DNA from: Clostridium acidisoli DSM 12555
GTDB lineage: Bacteria; Bacillota; Clostridia; Clostridiales; Clostridiaceae
Assembly: GCF_900176305.1 (NCBI RefSeq)
Contig: NZ_FWXH01000023.1
Span: 1-32,392 of the forward strand
Length of the DNA stretch: 32,392 nt
Reading direction: 5' to 3'
This document shows, piece after piece, positions 6,722-15,350 of this stretch; position 1 is the stretch's first letter, and every line of letters starts with the position of its first letter. Below the pieces are notes generated by a model that did not search any database, was not told where the DNA came from, and saw only the letters and a program-made list of their open reading frames with translations. A program made the position numbers and the translations under genes.

Positions 6722-9169
6722 ATGAAAAAGAAAATTATAATTGTTGGTGGAGTTGCAGGTGGAGCTTCTACTGCTGCTAGACTTAGACGTTTAGATGAAA
6801 GTGCTGAAATAGTTATGCTTGAGAAAGGTGAATATATTTCCTTTGCTAATTGTGGCCTACCTTATTATATTGGCGAAAAAATAAAAGATAGGGAAAAACT
6901 AATAGTACAAACTCCAGAAAACATGATGGCTAGGTTCAATTTAGATATACGTACAAATAGTGAGGCAATTAAAGTTGACACTGTAAATAATACTGTAAAA
7001 ATAAAAAACAAACTAGGGGAAACCTATGATGAAACTTATGACTACCTTGTTTTATCTCCTGGTGCAAAACCAATAAAACCACCAATTCCAGGCATAAACA
7101 GTGAGAGAATTTTAACGCTTAGAAATATACCTGATACAGACAAAATAAAGAAGATAGTAGCTTCAAATACAATAAAAAATGCTGTAGTAATTGGTGGCGG
7201 TTTTATCGGTATTGAAATGGCAGAAAACTTAAATGAGCAAGGTATTGATGTTACATTAATAGAAGCAGCGCCTCACATTTTAGCTCCATTTGATAGTGAC
7301 ATGTCTGTAATTGCAGAAAAAGAAATGATGGATAACGGTGTGAATTTAATTTTAGGTGATGCTGTTGAAAGTTTTAAAGATGAGCTAGAATACACTGAAA
7401 TTTTACTAAAAAGTGGATTAAAAATAGAAGCAGACTTAATAATTCTTTCTATAGGTGTTGCTCCTGATACTTCCTTTATAGAAAATAGCAGCATCGAACT
7501 TTCTAGTAAAGGTCACATAATAGTTGACAGTCATATGAAAACAAATGTTAATAACATATTTGCCTTAGGTGATGCTGTACAATTAACTGATTTTATAAAT
7601 GGAGAAAAAACAGTTCTTGCCCTGGCTGGTCCTGCAAATAAGCAAGGAAGAATTGTAGCTGATAATATTTGTTCTATAGATAGCAGTTTTAAAGGAGCAC
7701 AAGGAACTTCCATTATTAAAATATTTGCTTTAACTGCTGCAAGCACTGGAAATAATGAGAGAACTTTAACGAGACTAGGTATTCCTTATAAAGTAATATA
7801 TGTACATCCTTTTGCCCATGCTTCCTATTATCCTGCTGCGCTTCCATTATCACTAAAGTTAATTTTTAATGGAGACGGCAAAATTTTAGGTGCTCAATCC
7901 ATTGGTTACGATGGAGTTGATAAGCGGATTGACGTTATTGCTTCTGTAATTCGTTTAGGTGGCACTGTTCATGATTTAACTGAGCTTGAACTTAGTTATG
8001 CTCCTCCATTTTCATCAGCAAAAGATCCAGTTAATATGGCTGGTTTTACTGCTGAAAATGTTCTAAATGGTTTAAGTGATGTGATAACTCCTAGTGAGCT
8101 TGTAATCTATGACATGACAGATGTAATTCTTGTGGATGTTAGATCAGAAATTGAATTTGCTAACGGTCATCTTGAGGGTGCTATGAATTTACCTGTAGAT
8201 AACCTTCGTGAAAATTTATCTTCTTTAGATAAAAATAAGGAAATTATAGTTTATTGTCAAGTTGGAATTAGAGGTTATATAGCTGAAAGAATACTTAGAC
8301 AAAACGGTTTTAAATCTAAAAATTTAACTGGTGGCTACAAAACTATGTCTATGCTTAACTTTAAGCCTAAAAATAACAGTGCTGCTTTAAGTGAAGTTGC
8401 TACTACCACTTTGACTCAATCTGACCCAAAAAACTTTGACGACGTTTTAGATGCTTGTGGCTTATGCTGTCCCGGTCCGCTTATGCAGGTTAAAGCTTCC
8501 ATAGACACAATGTCAGATGGAAAGATACTTAAAGTTAACGCCACAGACCCTGGTTTTTATGAAGATATAAAAGCTTGGTGCTCTAAGACCAATAATACTC
8601 TTGTAAATTTAGAAAGAGCTGGTGCCAATATTACAGCTTATATTAAAAAAGGTAAAGTTAAAAGTGATATATCTGAAATTAATTCATCCTTACCTATGCG
8701 TGACAATAAAACTATGGTAGTTTTTAGCGGAGATTTAGATAAAGCCATTGCTTCTTTTATAATTGCTAATGGAGCTGCTTCTATGGGCAAAAAAGTGACT
8801 ATGTTCTTTACTTTTTGGGGGCTTAACATTCTTAGAAAACCTGAAAGTGTTCCAGTTAAAAAAGACTTTATAGGTAAAATGTTTGGTATTATGATGCCGC
8901 GAGGAAGTAAAAAATTAAAGCTTTCAAAGATGAATATGATGGGCATGGGAGCAAAGATGATAAGAATGGTAATGAAAAACAACAATGTTTCTTCTCTTGA
9001 AGATTTAATAAAAGCAGCTGTAGATAGTGGCATAGAAATTGTTGCTTGCCAAATGTCTATGGACGTTATGGGTATAAAAAAAGAAGAGCTTATTGATGGA
9101 GTGAAAATCGGTGGAGTCGGATACTACCTTGGCGAAGCAGAAGACGCCAATGTTAACTTGTTTATTTAG
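6722..9169 (+). CDS. CoA-disulfide reductase-rhodanese-TusA-DsrE2 fusion
   Basis: An 815-residue four-domain cytoplasmic protein. Residues 1-445 are a FAD/NAD(P)H disulfide reductase of the CoADR/Npsr type, with FAD site VGGVAGGAS, single redox Cys44 in FANCGLPYYIG, second nucleotide site VIGGGFIGIE and FAD site FALGDAV. Residues 456-545 are a rhodanese with active Cys512 (YCQVGIR). Residues 572-640 are TusA-like, with the sulfur-carrier Cys583 in the CPGP motif, beside Cys579 and Cys582. Residues 662-815 are DsrE2-like, with Cys776 in CQMSMDVMG. The known family chemistry is reduction of CoA-persulfide or polysulfide and passing of sulfane sulfur between cysteines. The fusion suggests sulfur relayed along one chain. 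Every expected cysteine is present. It is cotranscribed with the ArsR gene. The substrate (polysulfide, CoA-persulfide or sulfur) is not decided by sequence. Confidence 0.93.
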   Translation: MKKKIIIVGGVAGGASTAARLRRLDESAEIVMLEKGEYISFANCGLPYYIGEKIKDREKLIVQTPENMMARFNLDIRTNSEAIKVDTVNNTVKIKNKLGETYDETYDYLVLSPGAKPIKPPIPGINSERILTLRNIPDTDKIKKIVASNTIKNAVVIGGGFIGIEMAENLNEQGIDVTLIEAAPHILAPFDSDMSVIAEKEMMDNGVNLILGDAVESFKDELEYTEILLKSGLKIEADLIILSIGVAPDTSFIENSSIELSSKGHIIVDSHMKTNVNNIFALGDAVQLTDFINGEKTVLALAGPANKQGRIVADNICSIDSSFKGAQGTSIIKIFALTAASTGNNERTLTRLGIPYKVIYVHPFAHASYYPAALPLSLKLIFNGDGKILGAQSIGYDGVDKRIDVIASVIRLGGTVHDLTELELSYAPPFSSAKDPVNMAGFTAENVLNGLSDVITPSELVIYDMTDVILVDVRSEIEFANGHLEGAMNLPVDNLRENLSSLDKNKEIIVYCQVGIRGYIAERILRQNGFKSKNLTGGYKTMSMLNFKPKNNSAALSEVATTTLTQSDPKNFDDVLDACGLCCPGPLMQVKASIDTMSDGKILKVNATDPGFYEDIKAWCSKTNNTLVNLERAGANITAYIKKGKVKSDISEINSSLPMRDNKTMVVFSGDLDKAIASFIIANGAASMGKKVTMFFTFWGLNILRKPESVPVKKDFIGKMFGIMMPRGSKKLKLSKMNMMGMGAKMIRMVMKNNNVSSLEDLIKAAVDSGIEIVACQMSMDVMGIKKEELIDGVKIGGVGYYLGEAEDANVNLFI

Positions 9170-9197
9170 TTGGATACTTTGTACTTTGAGTTTTATT

Positions 9198-9239
9198 TGT
9201 ATGAGGTTATTTCTTAATATTAAGAAATAACCTCATACA
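9198..9239. terminator. Perfect hairpin between convergent genes, overlapping the ureD end
   Basis: A 19-bp perfect stem (9198-9216 with 9221-9239) with a four-base loop covers the ureD stop codon and its last codons. It separates two convergent operons. Neither side carries a clear run of T, so it may be a strong hairpin that blocks read-through or protects 3' ends and not a classical terminator. Confidence 0.6.
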
Positions 9240-9993
9240 TCTCATCTGTAATATTCCTAAGTTCTTCGGAGCTTCTTCCAAGTATCCTTATTATCATGCC
9301 ATTATAAAAACTTTGACTTATACCAAAGTCTATATTTTCATACTTACTTAGTAGTTTCAATAATATTTCTTTAAGCTCCTCATTCACTTCTTTAGAAAAA
9401 ATAATCATGTTTGCTTGATGATCGTATTTTTCGTAAAGCCCTATTGTCTTTAGGTTTTGTTCCTTTGGTTTTAAAACTGTATTGTCCATAAATACAAGCT
9501 TATCTTCATAAAATATTTTTGTCCTAGAAGAAAAACTTAAGAAATCAAATACCTCATTATTTTTATATCTTCCACAAGATATTATTTCCCTTAGGATTAG
9601 GTTACAATTCTTTTTTAATCTTATATTCGTCTCATTTATGTAGTTTGAATCTATAAATGGAATGTTAGGCATAGGCATGTATGCAAAACTACTTCCTTCT
9701 TCCATGTTAACATTAAATTTTTGATCAGCTAATCCGCCCCTCATTTTAAAAATTTTATTATATGCCTGTGAGTATAAATACAAATTACAGTCCTTAGCTA
9801 CATTTATGTCTATATTGTATTTGTCACCTTCTAAAACACCCGCTGAGACATTTAGGAGACATAATCTCATTTTTTTATTGTCTTCACTGTAAAATGGTTT
9901 TAATATTTTTAGTGGTGCTGTAAAATAAGAATCCTCTATTATTGTCTTTCCTTTTTTAAATTTCAAATCTAGTTTTAGTATACTTTTTTTCAT
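9220..9993 (-). CDS. ureD: Urease accessory protein UreD
   Basis: A 257-residue urease chaperone. UreD binds apo-urease and, with UreF and UreG, delivers nickel to the UreC site. Typical conserved stretches are NVSAGVLEGDKY, a Gln-Ala segment (YSQAYNKIFKM) and LREIISCGRYKNNE. It is the last gene of the ureABCEFGD operon. Its ATG overlaps the ureG stop codon by one base (TAATG), which points to coupled translation, with GGAAGG before it. The 3' end lies inside a 42-base perfect hairpin. Length is normal for the family, which is divergent in sequence. Confidence 0.9.
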   Translation of the reverse strand: MKKSILKLDLKFKKGKTIIEDSYFTAPLKILKPFYSEDNKKMRLCLLNVSAGVLEGDKYNIDINVAKDCNLYLYSQAYNKIFKMRGGLADQKFNVNMEEGSSFAYMPMPNIPFIDSNYINETNIRLKKNCNLILREIISCGRYKNNEVFDFLSFSSRTKIFYEDKLVFMDNTVLKPKEQNLKTIGLYEKYDHQANMIIFSKEVNEELKEILLKLLSKYENIDFGISQSFYNGMIIRILGRSSEELRNITDEMYEVIS

Positions 9994-10601
9994 TATAAAC
10001 CTTCCAAAAGTGCATTGGTTTTAATCCATTGTATTACTTCATCTAATCCTTTTGTTCTATTTAAATCCGTAAATACAAAGGGTCTATCCCCTCTCATTTT
10101 CTTAGAATCGTTCTCCATCACCTGAAGATCTGCTCCAACAAATGGTGCTAAATCTATCTTGTTTATTACAAGCAAATCTGAACGAGTAACCCCTGGTCCG
10201 CCTTTTCTAGGAATCTTATCTCCTTCAGATACATCAATAACATAAATAGTTGAGTCTGCGAGTTCAGGACTAAAGGTTGCAGAAAGATTATCACCTCCAC
10301 TTTCTATAAACACAATTTCTATATCTTTAAACTTGTTAGTCAATTCCTCTACAGCTTCGAGATTCATTGAAGCATCTTCTCTTATTGCAGTATGAGGACA
10401 TCCACCTGTTTCAACTCCAATAATTCTTTCTTTTGTTAAAACACTATTTTTCACTAAAAATTCAGCGTCTTCTTTTGTATATATATCATTAGTAACTACA
10501 CCAATGCTGTATTCCTTGCTCATTTCTCTAGTAAGTCTTTCAATTAAGGCTGTTTTTCCAGACCCAACTGGTCCGGCTATTCCAATTTTTACATAACTCA
10601 T
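9993..10601 (-). CDS. ureG: Urease accessory GTPase UreG
   Basis: A 202-residue SIMIBI-class GTPase that supplies nickel and GTP energy for urease maturation. Visible features are the P-loop GPVGSGKTA, the nickel-binding Cys-Pro-His in [28 protein letters not shown], and the guanine-specificity motif NKID. The frame extends upstream to 10652, but the start at 10601 is chosen because GAGAGGAG is seven bases upstream and the family begins just before the P-loop. It is followed directly by ureD. The 125-base gap to ureF is unusual for this compact operon and contains a truncated intergenic repeat. Confidence 0.95.
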   Translation of the reverse strand: MSYVKIGIAGPVGSGKTALIERLTREMSKEYSIGVVTNDIYTKEDAEFLVKNSVLTKERIIGVETGGCPHTAIREDASMNLEAVEELTNKFKDIEIVFIESGGDNLSATFSPELADSTIYVIDVSEGDKIPRKGGPGVTRSDLLVINKIDLAPFVGADLQVMENDSKKMRGDRPFVFTDLNRTKGLDEVIQWIKTNALLEGL

Positions 10602-10658
10602 TGTTTTTCTCCTCTCAGTACGATTATCGTTCATAATAATGAGACACTGCAAAGTACA

Positions 10659-10695
10659 GGTTAAGGGTTTTCACCTATGCTTCGCAATCTCTTCA
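10659..10695 (+). repeat. Truncated hairpin repeat, copy D, inside the urease operon
   Basis: GGTTAAGGG, TTTTCACC (10668-10675) and TATGCTTCGC are present, but the matching arm GGTGAAAA is missing and the sequence breaks into unrelated DNA. It is therefore half of copy B. It lies between ureF and ureG. Confidence 0.65.
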
Positions 10696-10726
10696 TATTA
10701 TGAATAAACATTAAAGTCCATTCTCA

Positions 10727-11419
10727 TCACGACATATACAATCTTGAATACAAGTCTTCATGCTGCATTGCTCTTATATCAAACCCAGCACAACATCTTC
10801 CAAGATCATAAACATCTAAACTATCTAAGTTTATAAATATCTCTTGAAGTAAATTTTGCATTCCAAACAAAAGTGTCTGCCCATCCACTTGACCAAGTGG
10901 AATAAGTTTTGCACAATTATTTATTATAGCGGAAGTTGTATTATACATATATGCCTTAATAGCATCCTCCTTAGCTATATTTGACACTGCTGAAAAACTA
11001 CCATATGCAATGCTATGTTGCCCATAACACTGTCCATTTTCTATAGCAGTTTTATACTTATAAATTAATTCATCACTAGAAAATTTGGTTACAAGTTTTA
11101 GAAATCTTCCACATAGCCTTGAACTTCCATCTTTCATTTCACGCGGTGCTTTCACTGCACAAAGGGTTTCGTCAAGTTCTATAAGTCTTCCTATGTCCAT
11201 ATCTTTAGAATACTCATAGGCTAGTTTCACTGCAAGAAAATCACTGTACATGTAGCTATTGACTAATACACTTCTTAAATATTCATCTGCGGTTTCTCTA
11301 TCTTTTACGATTCCTTTTTGCACATAAGTTTCTAAGCCATTTGATTGTGTATAGGAACCTATTGGGAAAATAGAATCTGTTATTTGAAGCATGGTAAAAA
11401 ATGAAGCATTAATGCTCAT
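10727..11419 (-). CDS. ureF: Urease accessory protein UreF
   Basis: A 230-residue helical chaperone that, bound to UreD, recruits UreG to apo-urease. Recognisable stretches are LQITDSIFPIGSYTQSNGLE near the N-terminus and YGSFSAVSNIAKEDAIKAY in the middle. The frame opens at 11440, but that ATG lacks a ribosome site. The ATG at 11419 has TTGGAG ten bases before it, inside the ureE tail, and overlaps the ureE stop by 11 bases, so the two genes are probably translationally coupled. The start is inferred from this spacing. Confidence 0.92.
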   Translation of the reverse strand: MSINASFFTMLQITDSIFPIGSYTQSNGLETYVQKGIVKDRETADEYLRSVLVNSYMYSDFLAVKLAYEYSKDMDIGRLIELDETLCAVKAPREMKDGSSRLCGRFLKLVTKFSSDELIYKYKTAIENGQCYGQHSIAYGSFSAVSNIAKEDAIKAYMYNTTSAIINNCAKLIPLGQVDGQTLLFGMQNLLQEIFINLDSLDVYDLGRCCAGFDIRAMQHEDLYSRLYMS

Positions 11420-11852
11420 GATGGTGATGCTCCAAAGCATTTACTAATTTTCTCATGGTTTTTTTAGGTTTAAAGCCTTTTTTATCTAAAAGTTTATACA
11501 GTGGATCATCATAATTAACTATAATCTCATCTTCATCTAAAAATAATGGTATATGTTTATTACCTATTTCATAACATATTTTGCCCATTTCATGCATAGT
11601 TTTTGGTTTTATTGAAATTGCTTCACATTCTGGTATGGTTATGATTAAGATTTCTTTTTCATCTGAATAAAGTATATCTCCATCATTTAGCCTTGAAGGT
11701 TTTTCTAGCTTTATTCCTATATCCTTACCATTCTTTGAAGCTTTCTTAAGGATTTTTTTATCCACATCAAACCAATCCACATAAACTTCATCTATTGCTT
11801 TGCCATTTAACTCTATTTCTTTTATATTCCCTAAGATCTTTTCTATAAGCAT
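11409..11852 (-). CDS. ureE: Urease nickel metallochaperone UreE
   Basis: A 147-residue dimeric nickel-binding chaperone. The N-terminal beta domain is about residues 1-70, followed by the metal-binding domain with the conserved region EIGNKHIPLFLDEDEI. The C-terminus is a short histidine tail (HHHHEH), much shorter than the long His-rich tails of some enterobacterial forms. GGGAGGATAAA lies directly before the ATG, 27 bases after ureC. The codons of the His tail also form the start region of ureF. Confidence 0.93.
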   Translation of the reverse strand: MLIEKILGNIKEIELNGKAIDEVYVDWFDVDKKILKKASKNGKDIGIKLEKPSRLNDGDILYSDEKEILIITIPECEAISIKPKTMHEMGKICYEIGNKHIPLFLDEDEIIVNYDDPLYKLLDKKGFKPKKTMRKLVNALEHHHHEH

Positions 11853-11879
11853 TTTATCCTCCCTGAAAATCTTTAGTCT

Positions 11880-13598
11880 CTAGAATAGAAAGTATCTTTG
11901 TGCCATTGCCACTTCTTCAATTGGTTCACAGGTTATAACTTTTCCATCAACTTTAACTTCATAAGTTTCAGGATCTACTTCTATTTTAGGTGTTGAATCA
12001 TTAAGTATCATATCTTTTTTACCTATATTTCTACAATTTTTTACAGGCAAAACTATCTTCTGTAAATCAAGTTTGCTTATGCTTCCATTTTTAAGTGACT
12101 CTCCAGAAACAAATGTTATAGATGTACTATATTTTGCTTTTCCAAAGGCTCCAAACATATTTTTGTATATTACGGGTTGTGGTGTAGGGATTGAAGCATT
12201 TGCATCTCCCATTTTAGCCGCAACTATAACTCCACCCTTAATAATCATTTCAGGTTTTACTCCAAACATACAGGGCTTAAATAGAACTAAATCTGCGTAT
12301 TTACCTTTTTCTATTGAACCAACATATTTTGATATTCCGTGGGTTATAGCTGGATTAATTGTGTATTTTGATATATATCTTTTAGTTCTAAAATTATCAT
12401 TATCTCCTGTTTCTTCTTCAAGTTTTCCTCTTTGTTTTTTCATTTTATCAGCTGTTTGCCAAGTTCTTATTATAACCTCTCCAACTCTTCCCATTGCCTG
12501 TGAATCTGAACTTAACATGCTGAATACGCCTAAATCATGCATAATATCTTCTGCTGCTATTGTTTCTGGTCTAATTCTTGAATCAGCAAAGGCTACATCT
12601 TCTGGCACTCTAGTATCTAAATGATGACATACCATAAGCATATCTAAATGCTCATCAATTGTATTTACCGTATAAGGCCTTGTTGGATTTGTTGAAGATG
12701 GCAATACATTAGGAAACGCAGCTATTCTCATTAAATCTGGTGCATGACCACCACCTGCTCCTTCTGTGTGGTAGGTATGTATTGTCCTTCCACCAATGGC
12801 ATTAATGGTATCTTCAACAAACCCCGCTTCATTTAAAGTATCCGTATGAATTGCAACTTGCACATCATATTTGTCAGCTACTTTAAGGCATGTATCAATA
12901 GCTTTAGGTGTGCTCCCCCAATCTTCATGGAGCTTAAGCCCTAATGCCCCTGCTTCTATTTGTTCAATAAGTGCAGCTTCTGAGGAACAGTTTCCTTTGC
13001 CAAGAAAACCAAGGTTCATTGGAAATCCTTCAGCAGCTTCAAGCATTCTTTCAATATACCAAGAGCCGGTTGTACAGGTAGTAGCATTAGTTCCATCTGC
13101 TGGTCCTGTTCCGCCTCCTATCATAGTAGTTATTCCACTGTAAAGTGCAGTTTCTATTTGCTGTGGTGATATGAAATGTATATGTGTATCAATGCCTCCA
13201 GCCGTTACTATAAGACCTTCTCCTGCTATAGCTTCAGTTGACGCTCCAACTATCATGTTTTCATCTACACCATCCATGGTATCCATGTTTCCAGCTTTTC
13301 CTATACCCACTATTTTCCCATCTTTAATGCCTATATCTGCTTTTACTATACCCCAATAGTCAATTATCACTGCATTTGTTATTACTAGATCCAAAACACC
13401 TTCATGTCTAGCTGCTTTAGCTGATTGCCCCATACCATCTCTAAGAGTTTTTCCACCCCCAAATTTGCACTCATCTCCATAGCTAGTATAATCCTTTTCA
13501 ATTTCTACTATTAAGTCAGTATCTGCTAACCTTATCTTATCTCCTGTAGTAGGTCCATACATATTTGCATAATCCCTACCTGATATTTTAAGACTCAT
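11880..13598 (-). CDS. ureC: Urease alpha subunit UreC (catalytic)
   Basis: A 572-residue catalytic subunit of urease, a cytoplasmic nickel enzyme splitting urea to ammonia and carbamate. All active-site residues are present at a constant +5 offset from the Klebsiella numbering: His139 and His141 (THIHF), carbamylated Lys222 and His224 (LKLHEDW), His251, His277 ([12 protein letters not shown]), Cys324-His325 of the flap (MVCHH), Arg341 and Asp365 (SSDSQAMGR). The length is standard. The ATG directly follows the ureB stop codon and AAGGGGGC lies seven bases upstream. The enzyme should be active if nickel is available; no nickel transporter gene lies in the window. Confidence 0.98.
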   Translation of the reverse strand: MSLKISGRDYANMYGPTTGDKIRLADTDLIVEIEKDYTSYGDECKFGGGKTLRDGMGQSAKAARHEGVLDLVITNAVIIDYWGIVKADIGIKDGKIVGIGKAGNMDTMDGVDENMIVGASTEAIAGEGLIVTAGGIDTHIHFISPQQIETALYSGITTMIGGGTGPADGTNATTCTTGSWYIERMLEAAEGFPMNLGFLGKGNCSSEAALIEQIEAGALGLKLHEDWGSTPKAIDTCLKVADKYDVQVAIHTDTLNEAGFVEDTINAIGGRTIHTYHTEGAGGGHAPDLMRIAAFPNVLPSSTNPTRPYTVNTIDEHLDMLMVCHHLDTRVPEDVAFADSRIRPETIAAEDIMHDLGVFSMLSSDSQAMGRVGEVIIRTWQTADKMKKQRGKLEEETGDNDNFRTKRYISKYTINPAITHGISKYVGSIEKGKYADLVLFKPCMFGVKPEMIIKGGVIVAAKMGDANASIPTPQPVIYKNMFGAFGKAKYSTSITFVSGESLKNGSISKLDLQKIVLPVKNCRNIGKKDMILNDSTPKIEVDPETYEVKVDGKVITCEPIEEVAMAQRYFLF

Positions 13599-13970
13599 CT
13601 ACATAGCCCCCTTAAAACCAAGTTCTTTTGCTTTTTTTAAACTTAACTCTTTTATTTTTTCATCTTCAACTGAACCTTCTGTTAAACCATTTAGACCATA
13701 CACTTCTTTTTTACCACCAAGTTCAACAAGTTCAACCTTTTTTTCTTCTCCAGGTTCAAATCTTACTGCTGTTCCAGATGCTATATTTAAACGCATTCCA
13801 AAAGCATCTTCTCTTTTGAAATTTAATAATTTATTTACTTCAAAAAAATGAAAATGTGATCCCACTTGAATTGGCCTATCACCATTATTTATAACAATCA
13901 TAGTTTTTGTTACTTTTCCTTCATTACAAAGTATTTCTTTATTTTTTATTATTATTTCACCTGGTATCAT
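13599..13970 (-). CDS. ureB: Urease beta subunit UreB
   Basis: A 123-residue structural subunit. Features: the opening MIPGEI, the conserved [11 protein letters not shown] segment, and [27 protein letters not shown]. It is a separate gene, as in most bacteria and unlike the fused Helicobacter form. GAAAGGA precedes the start. The stop codon abuts the ureC start. Confidence 0.97.
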   Translation of the reverse strand: MIPGEIIIKNKEILCNEGKVTKTMIVINNGDRPIQVGSHFHFFEVNKLLNFKREDAFGMRLNIASGTAVRFEPGEEKKVELVELGGKKEVYGLNGLTEGSVEDEKIKELSLKKAKELGFKGAM

Positions 13971-13995
13971 CTAATCATTTCCTTTCAAAAGAATA

Positions 13996-14298
13996 TTATC
14001 TAATTGGGTTATGGACTGTTACAAGTTTTGTACCATCTTTAAAAGTTGCCTCTATTTGTATCTCCGTAATCATACTGGCAACCCCACTCATTACATCTTC
14101 TTCTTTTAATATCTGTGCTCCATATTGCATAAGTTCACTTACACTTTTACCGTCTCTTGCCGCTTCCATAAGCTCTGAACTTATAAGCGAAATTGCTTCT
14201 GGATAATTTAACTTAAGCCCCCTTGCCCTTCTTTCTTTAGCAAGGCTGCCTGCATAATGAAGCATTAGTTTATCTATCTCTTTAGGCATTAAATGCAT
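13996..14298 (-). CDS. ureA: Urease gamma subunit UreA
   Basis: A 100-residue structural subunit, first gene of the operon. Typical sequence: LTPKEIDKL-like opening ([11 protein letters not shown]), [13 protein letters not shown], and the end [20 protein letters not shown] lies seven bases before the ATG; an internal ATG three codons later is less well spaced. The promoter appears to be at 14434-14461, giving a leader of roughly 125 bases. Confidence 0.97.
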   Translation of the reverse strand: MHLMPKEIDKLMLHYAGSLAKERRARGLKLNYPEAISLISSELMEAARDGKSVSELMQYGAQILKEEDVMSGVASMITEIQIEATFKDGTKLVTVHNPIR

Positions 14299-14433
14299 GA
14301 AAAAACCACCTTTCTTATTTTATAATGAAATCACCATATTTTATTATTATATGAATTTTATTTAAAAACTTTCCATTTTACTATAAATCAAATTTTAACG
14401 GCATGTTTTTATTATTTTAATATTTATCTATTT

Positions 14434-14461
14434 ATTTTACCACTAATTTGTTAAATTTCAA
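14434..14461 (-). promoter_or_regulatory. ureAp: Promoter of the urease operon
   Basis: Minus strand: TTGAAA (14461-14456), a 16-base spacer ending in TGG, then TAAAAT (14439-14434), an extended -10. The near-palindrome TGTTGAAATTTAACA covers the -35 box and could be a regulator site. I do not see a full GlnR/TnrA-type TGTNA-N7-TNACA match. Confidence 0.55.
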
Positions 14462-14494
14462 CACTTATTAGATTATTCCATAAATTAAAATTTG

Positions 14495-14508
14495 TTCTTA
14501 ATTAAGAA
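14495..14508. repeat. 14-bp perfect palindrome upstream of the urease promoter
   Basis: TTCTTAATTAAGAA is a perfect palindrome 34 bases upstream of the urease -35 box and just downstream of the CBS-gene terminator. It is a possible regulator site. Confidence 0.4.
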
Positions 14509-14540
14509 AAGATTAAAGACTGCTAAATCAATCTCTAATC
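14507..14540 (-). terminator. Probable terminator of the CBS-domain gene
   Basis: Minus strand: GATTAGAGA pairs with TCTTTAATC (one mismatch) across a loop of about 12 bases and is followed by TTTTCTT. Confidence 0.5.
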
Positions 14541-14552
14541 TTCTTCACATTT

Positions 14553-14975
14553 TCAAGCTTCTATTTTTCTTTTATTAAACATCTTCTCATATATATAATT
14601 TAATATATCGCTTCTTTTGATTATTCCTATGAACACATTATTATCATCCACTACTGGAACAAAGTTTTGATTAACAGACTTAGCAATTAAATCTTCAATA
14701 TTTGAGTCGATATGGACTGGATTATTTATTACACGTCTCGGAATCTCTTCAATTTTAATCTTTGTTGTGTTATTAAAATCCAAATTCGGAGTATTCTTGA
14801 GCTTCCATAACAAATCTCCCTCTGTTAATGTTCCTATATATTTACCATCCTCATCAAGAATAGGTATTGCAGCGTATCTATGATATTCCATTCTTTCAAG
14901 TGCCTGCCTCATTGTAGAATCTAAATTTTCACAGACAACTTCCCTTTTAGGTGTTAAAAAAAATGCTACATTCAC
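14553..14975 (-). CDS. Paired CBS-domain protein
   Basis: A 140-residue stand-alone Bateman module of two CBS domains, about residues 8-62 and 76-135. Each has the usual end pattern (IPILDEDGKYIGTLTEGDLL and VPVVDDNNVFIGIIKRSDIL). CBS pairs bind adenine nucleotides or related ligands and act as energy sensors, often in trans. The start is GTG, with GGGGGA six bases upstream. It is monocistronic, upstream of the urease promoter on the same strand. The ligand and partner are unknown. Confidence 0.9.
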   Translation of the reverse strand: MNVAFFLTPKREVVCENLDSTMRQALERMEYHRYAAIPILDEDGKYIGTLTEGDLLWKLKNTPNLDFNNTTKIKIEEIPRRVINNPVHIDSNIEDLIAKSVNQNFVPVVDDNNVFIGIIKRSDILNYIYEKMFNKRKIEA

Positions 14976-15253
14976 ATTAATTCCCCCATTTCGTTAATAA
15001 AGTGAAACATTTATGTAATTTAAACTTATCCTCAACTCATAACTATAATTATATCAGCTGTTATTATATATAAAATAGATTATATTTTAATTTTATGTTA
15101 ATTACCATTTCGACTCCGTAAATATAATACTACCTTATGAGAAAAAAATAAAGCCTTACATTAAACGTTTTCATAGCTTATGCTAGCTTTTCTTGCGTTA
15201 TTTTTAAAAATACTTCATTATCTTTAAATTTTCAAAGTTTTTTAAAAATATCA

Positions 15254-15282
15254 TTGACATCTTTATATCCATGTGATAATTT
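15254..15282 (+). promoter_or_regulatory. Promoter of the gpx-ohrR cluster
   Basis: TTGACA (15254-15259) with either GATAAT at 15275-15280 (15-base spacer, TG extension) or TAATTT at 15277-15282 (17-base spacer). Confidence 0.55.
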
Positions 15283-15287
15283 ATAGA

Positions 15288-15316
15288 TACAATAAATTTT
15301 ATACAATTTAATTTTG
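15288..15316. promoter_or_regulatory. Candidate OhrR operator (TACAAT repeats)
   Basis: TACAAT occurs at 15288 and again at 15302, and the second continues as TACAATT-T-AATTTTG, an imperfect inverted repeat. Bacillus OhrR binds TACAATT-AATTGTA-type sites. The position, just downstream of the -10 box, fits repression. Assignment is by resemblance only. Confidence 0.45.
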
Positions 15317-15350
15317 CGCAATGATATTTGGGTTTATGGAGGTATTCTGA

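Larger units (their letters stand above)
14976..15350. other. Control region between CBS and gpx genes
   Basis: 375 bases, very AT-rich, without a recognisable gene. It contains the gpx promoter near its right end (15254-15282), repeated TACAAT half-sites after it (15288-15316), and a small hairpin TAGC-TTAT-GCTA near 15176-15187. The rest shows nothing I can name. Confidence 0.6.

Noticed and set aside
12073-13359. Plus-strand open frames of 60-180 codons across the urease genes
   Set aside because: They are antisense shadows of ureC and ureB with no ribosome sites or recognisable domains. The same holds for the minus-strand frames inside the CoA-disulfide reductase and ABC-F genes.
14299-14433. 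NiCo riboswitch or other metal riboswitch in the ure leader
   Set aside because: The leader is almost pure A/T and lacks the G-rich helices such a riboswitch requires.
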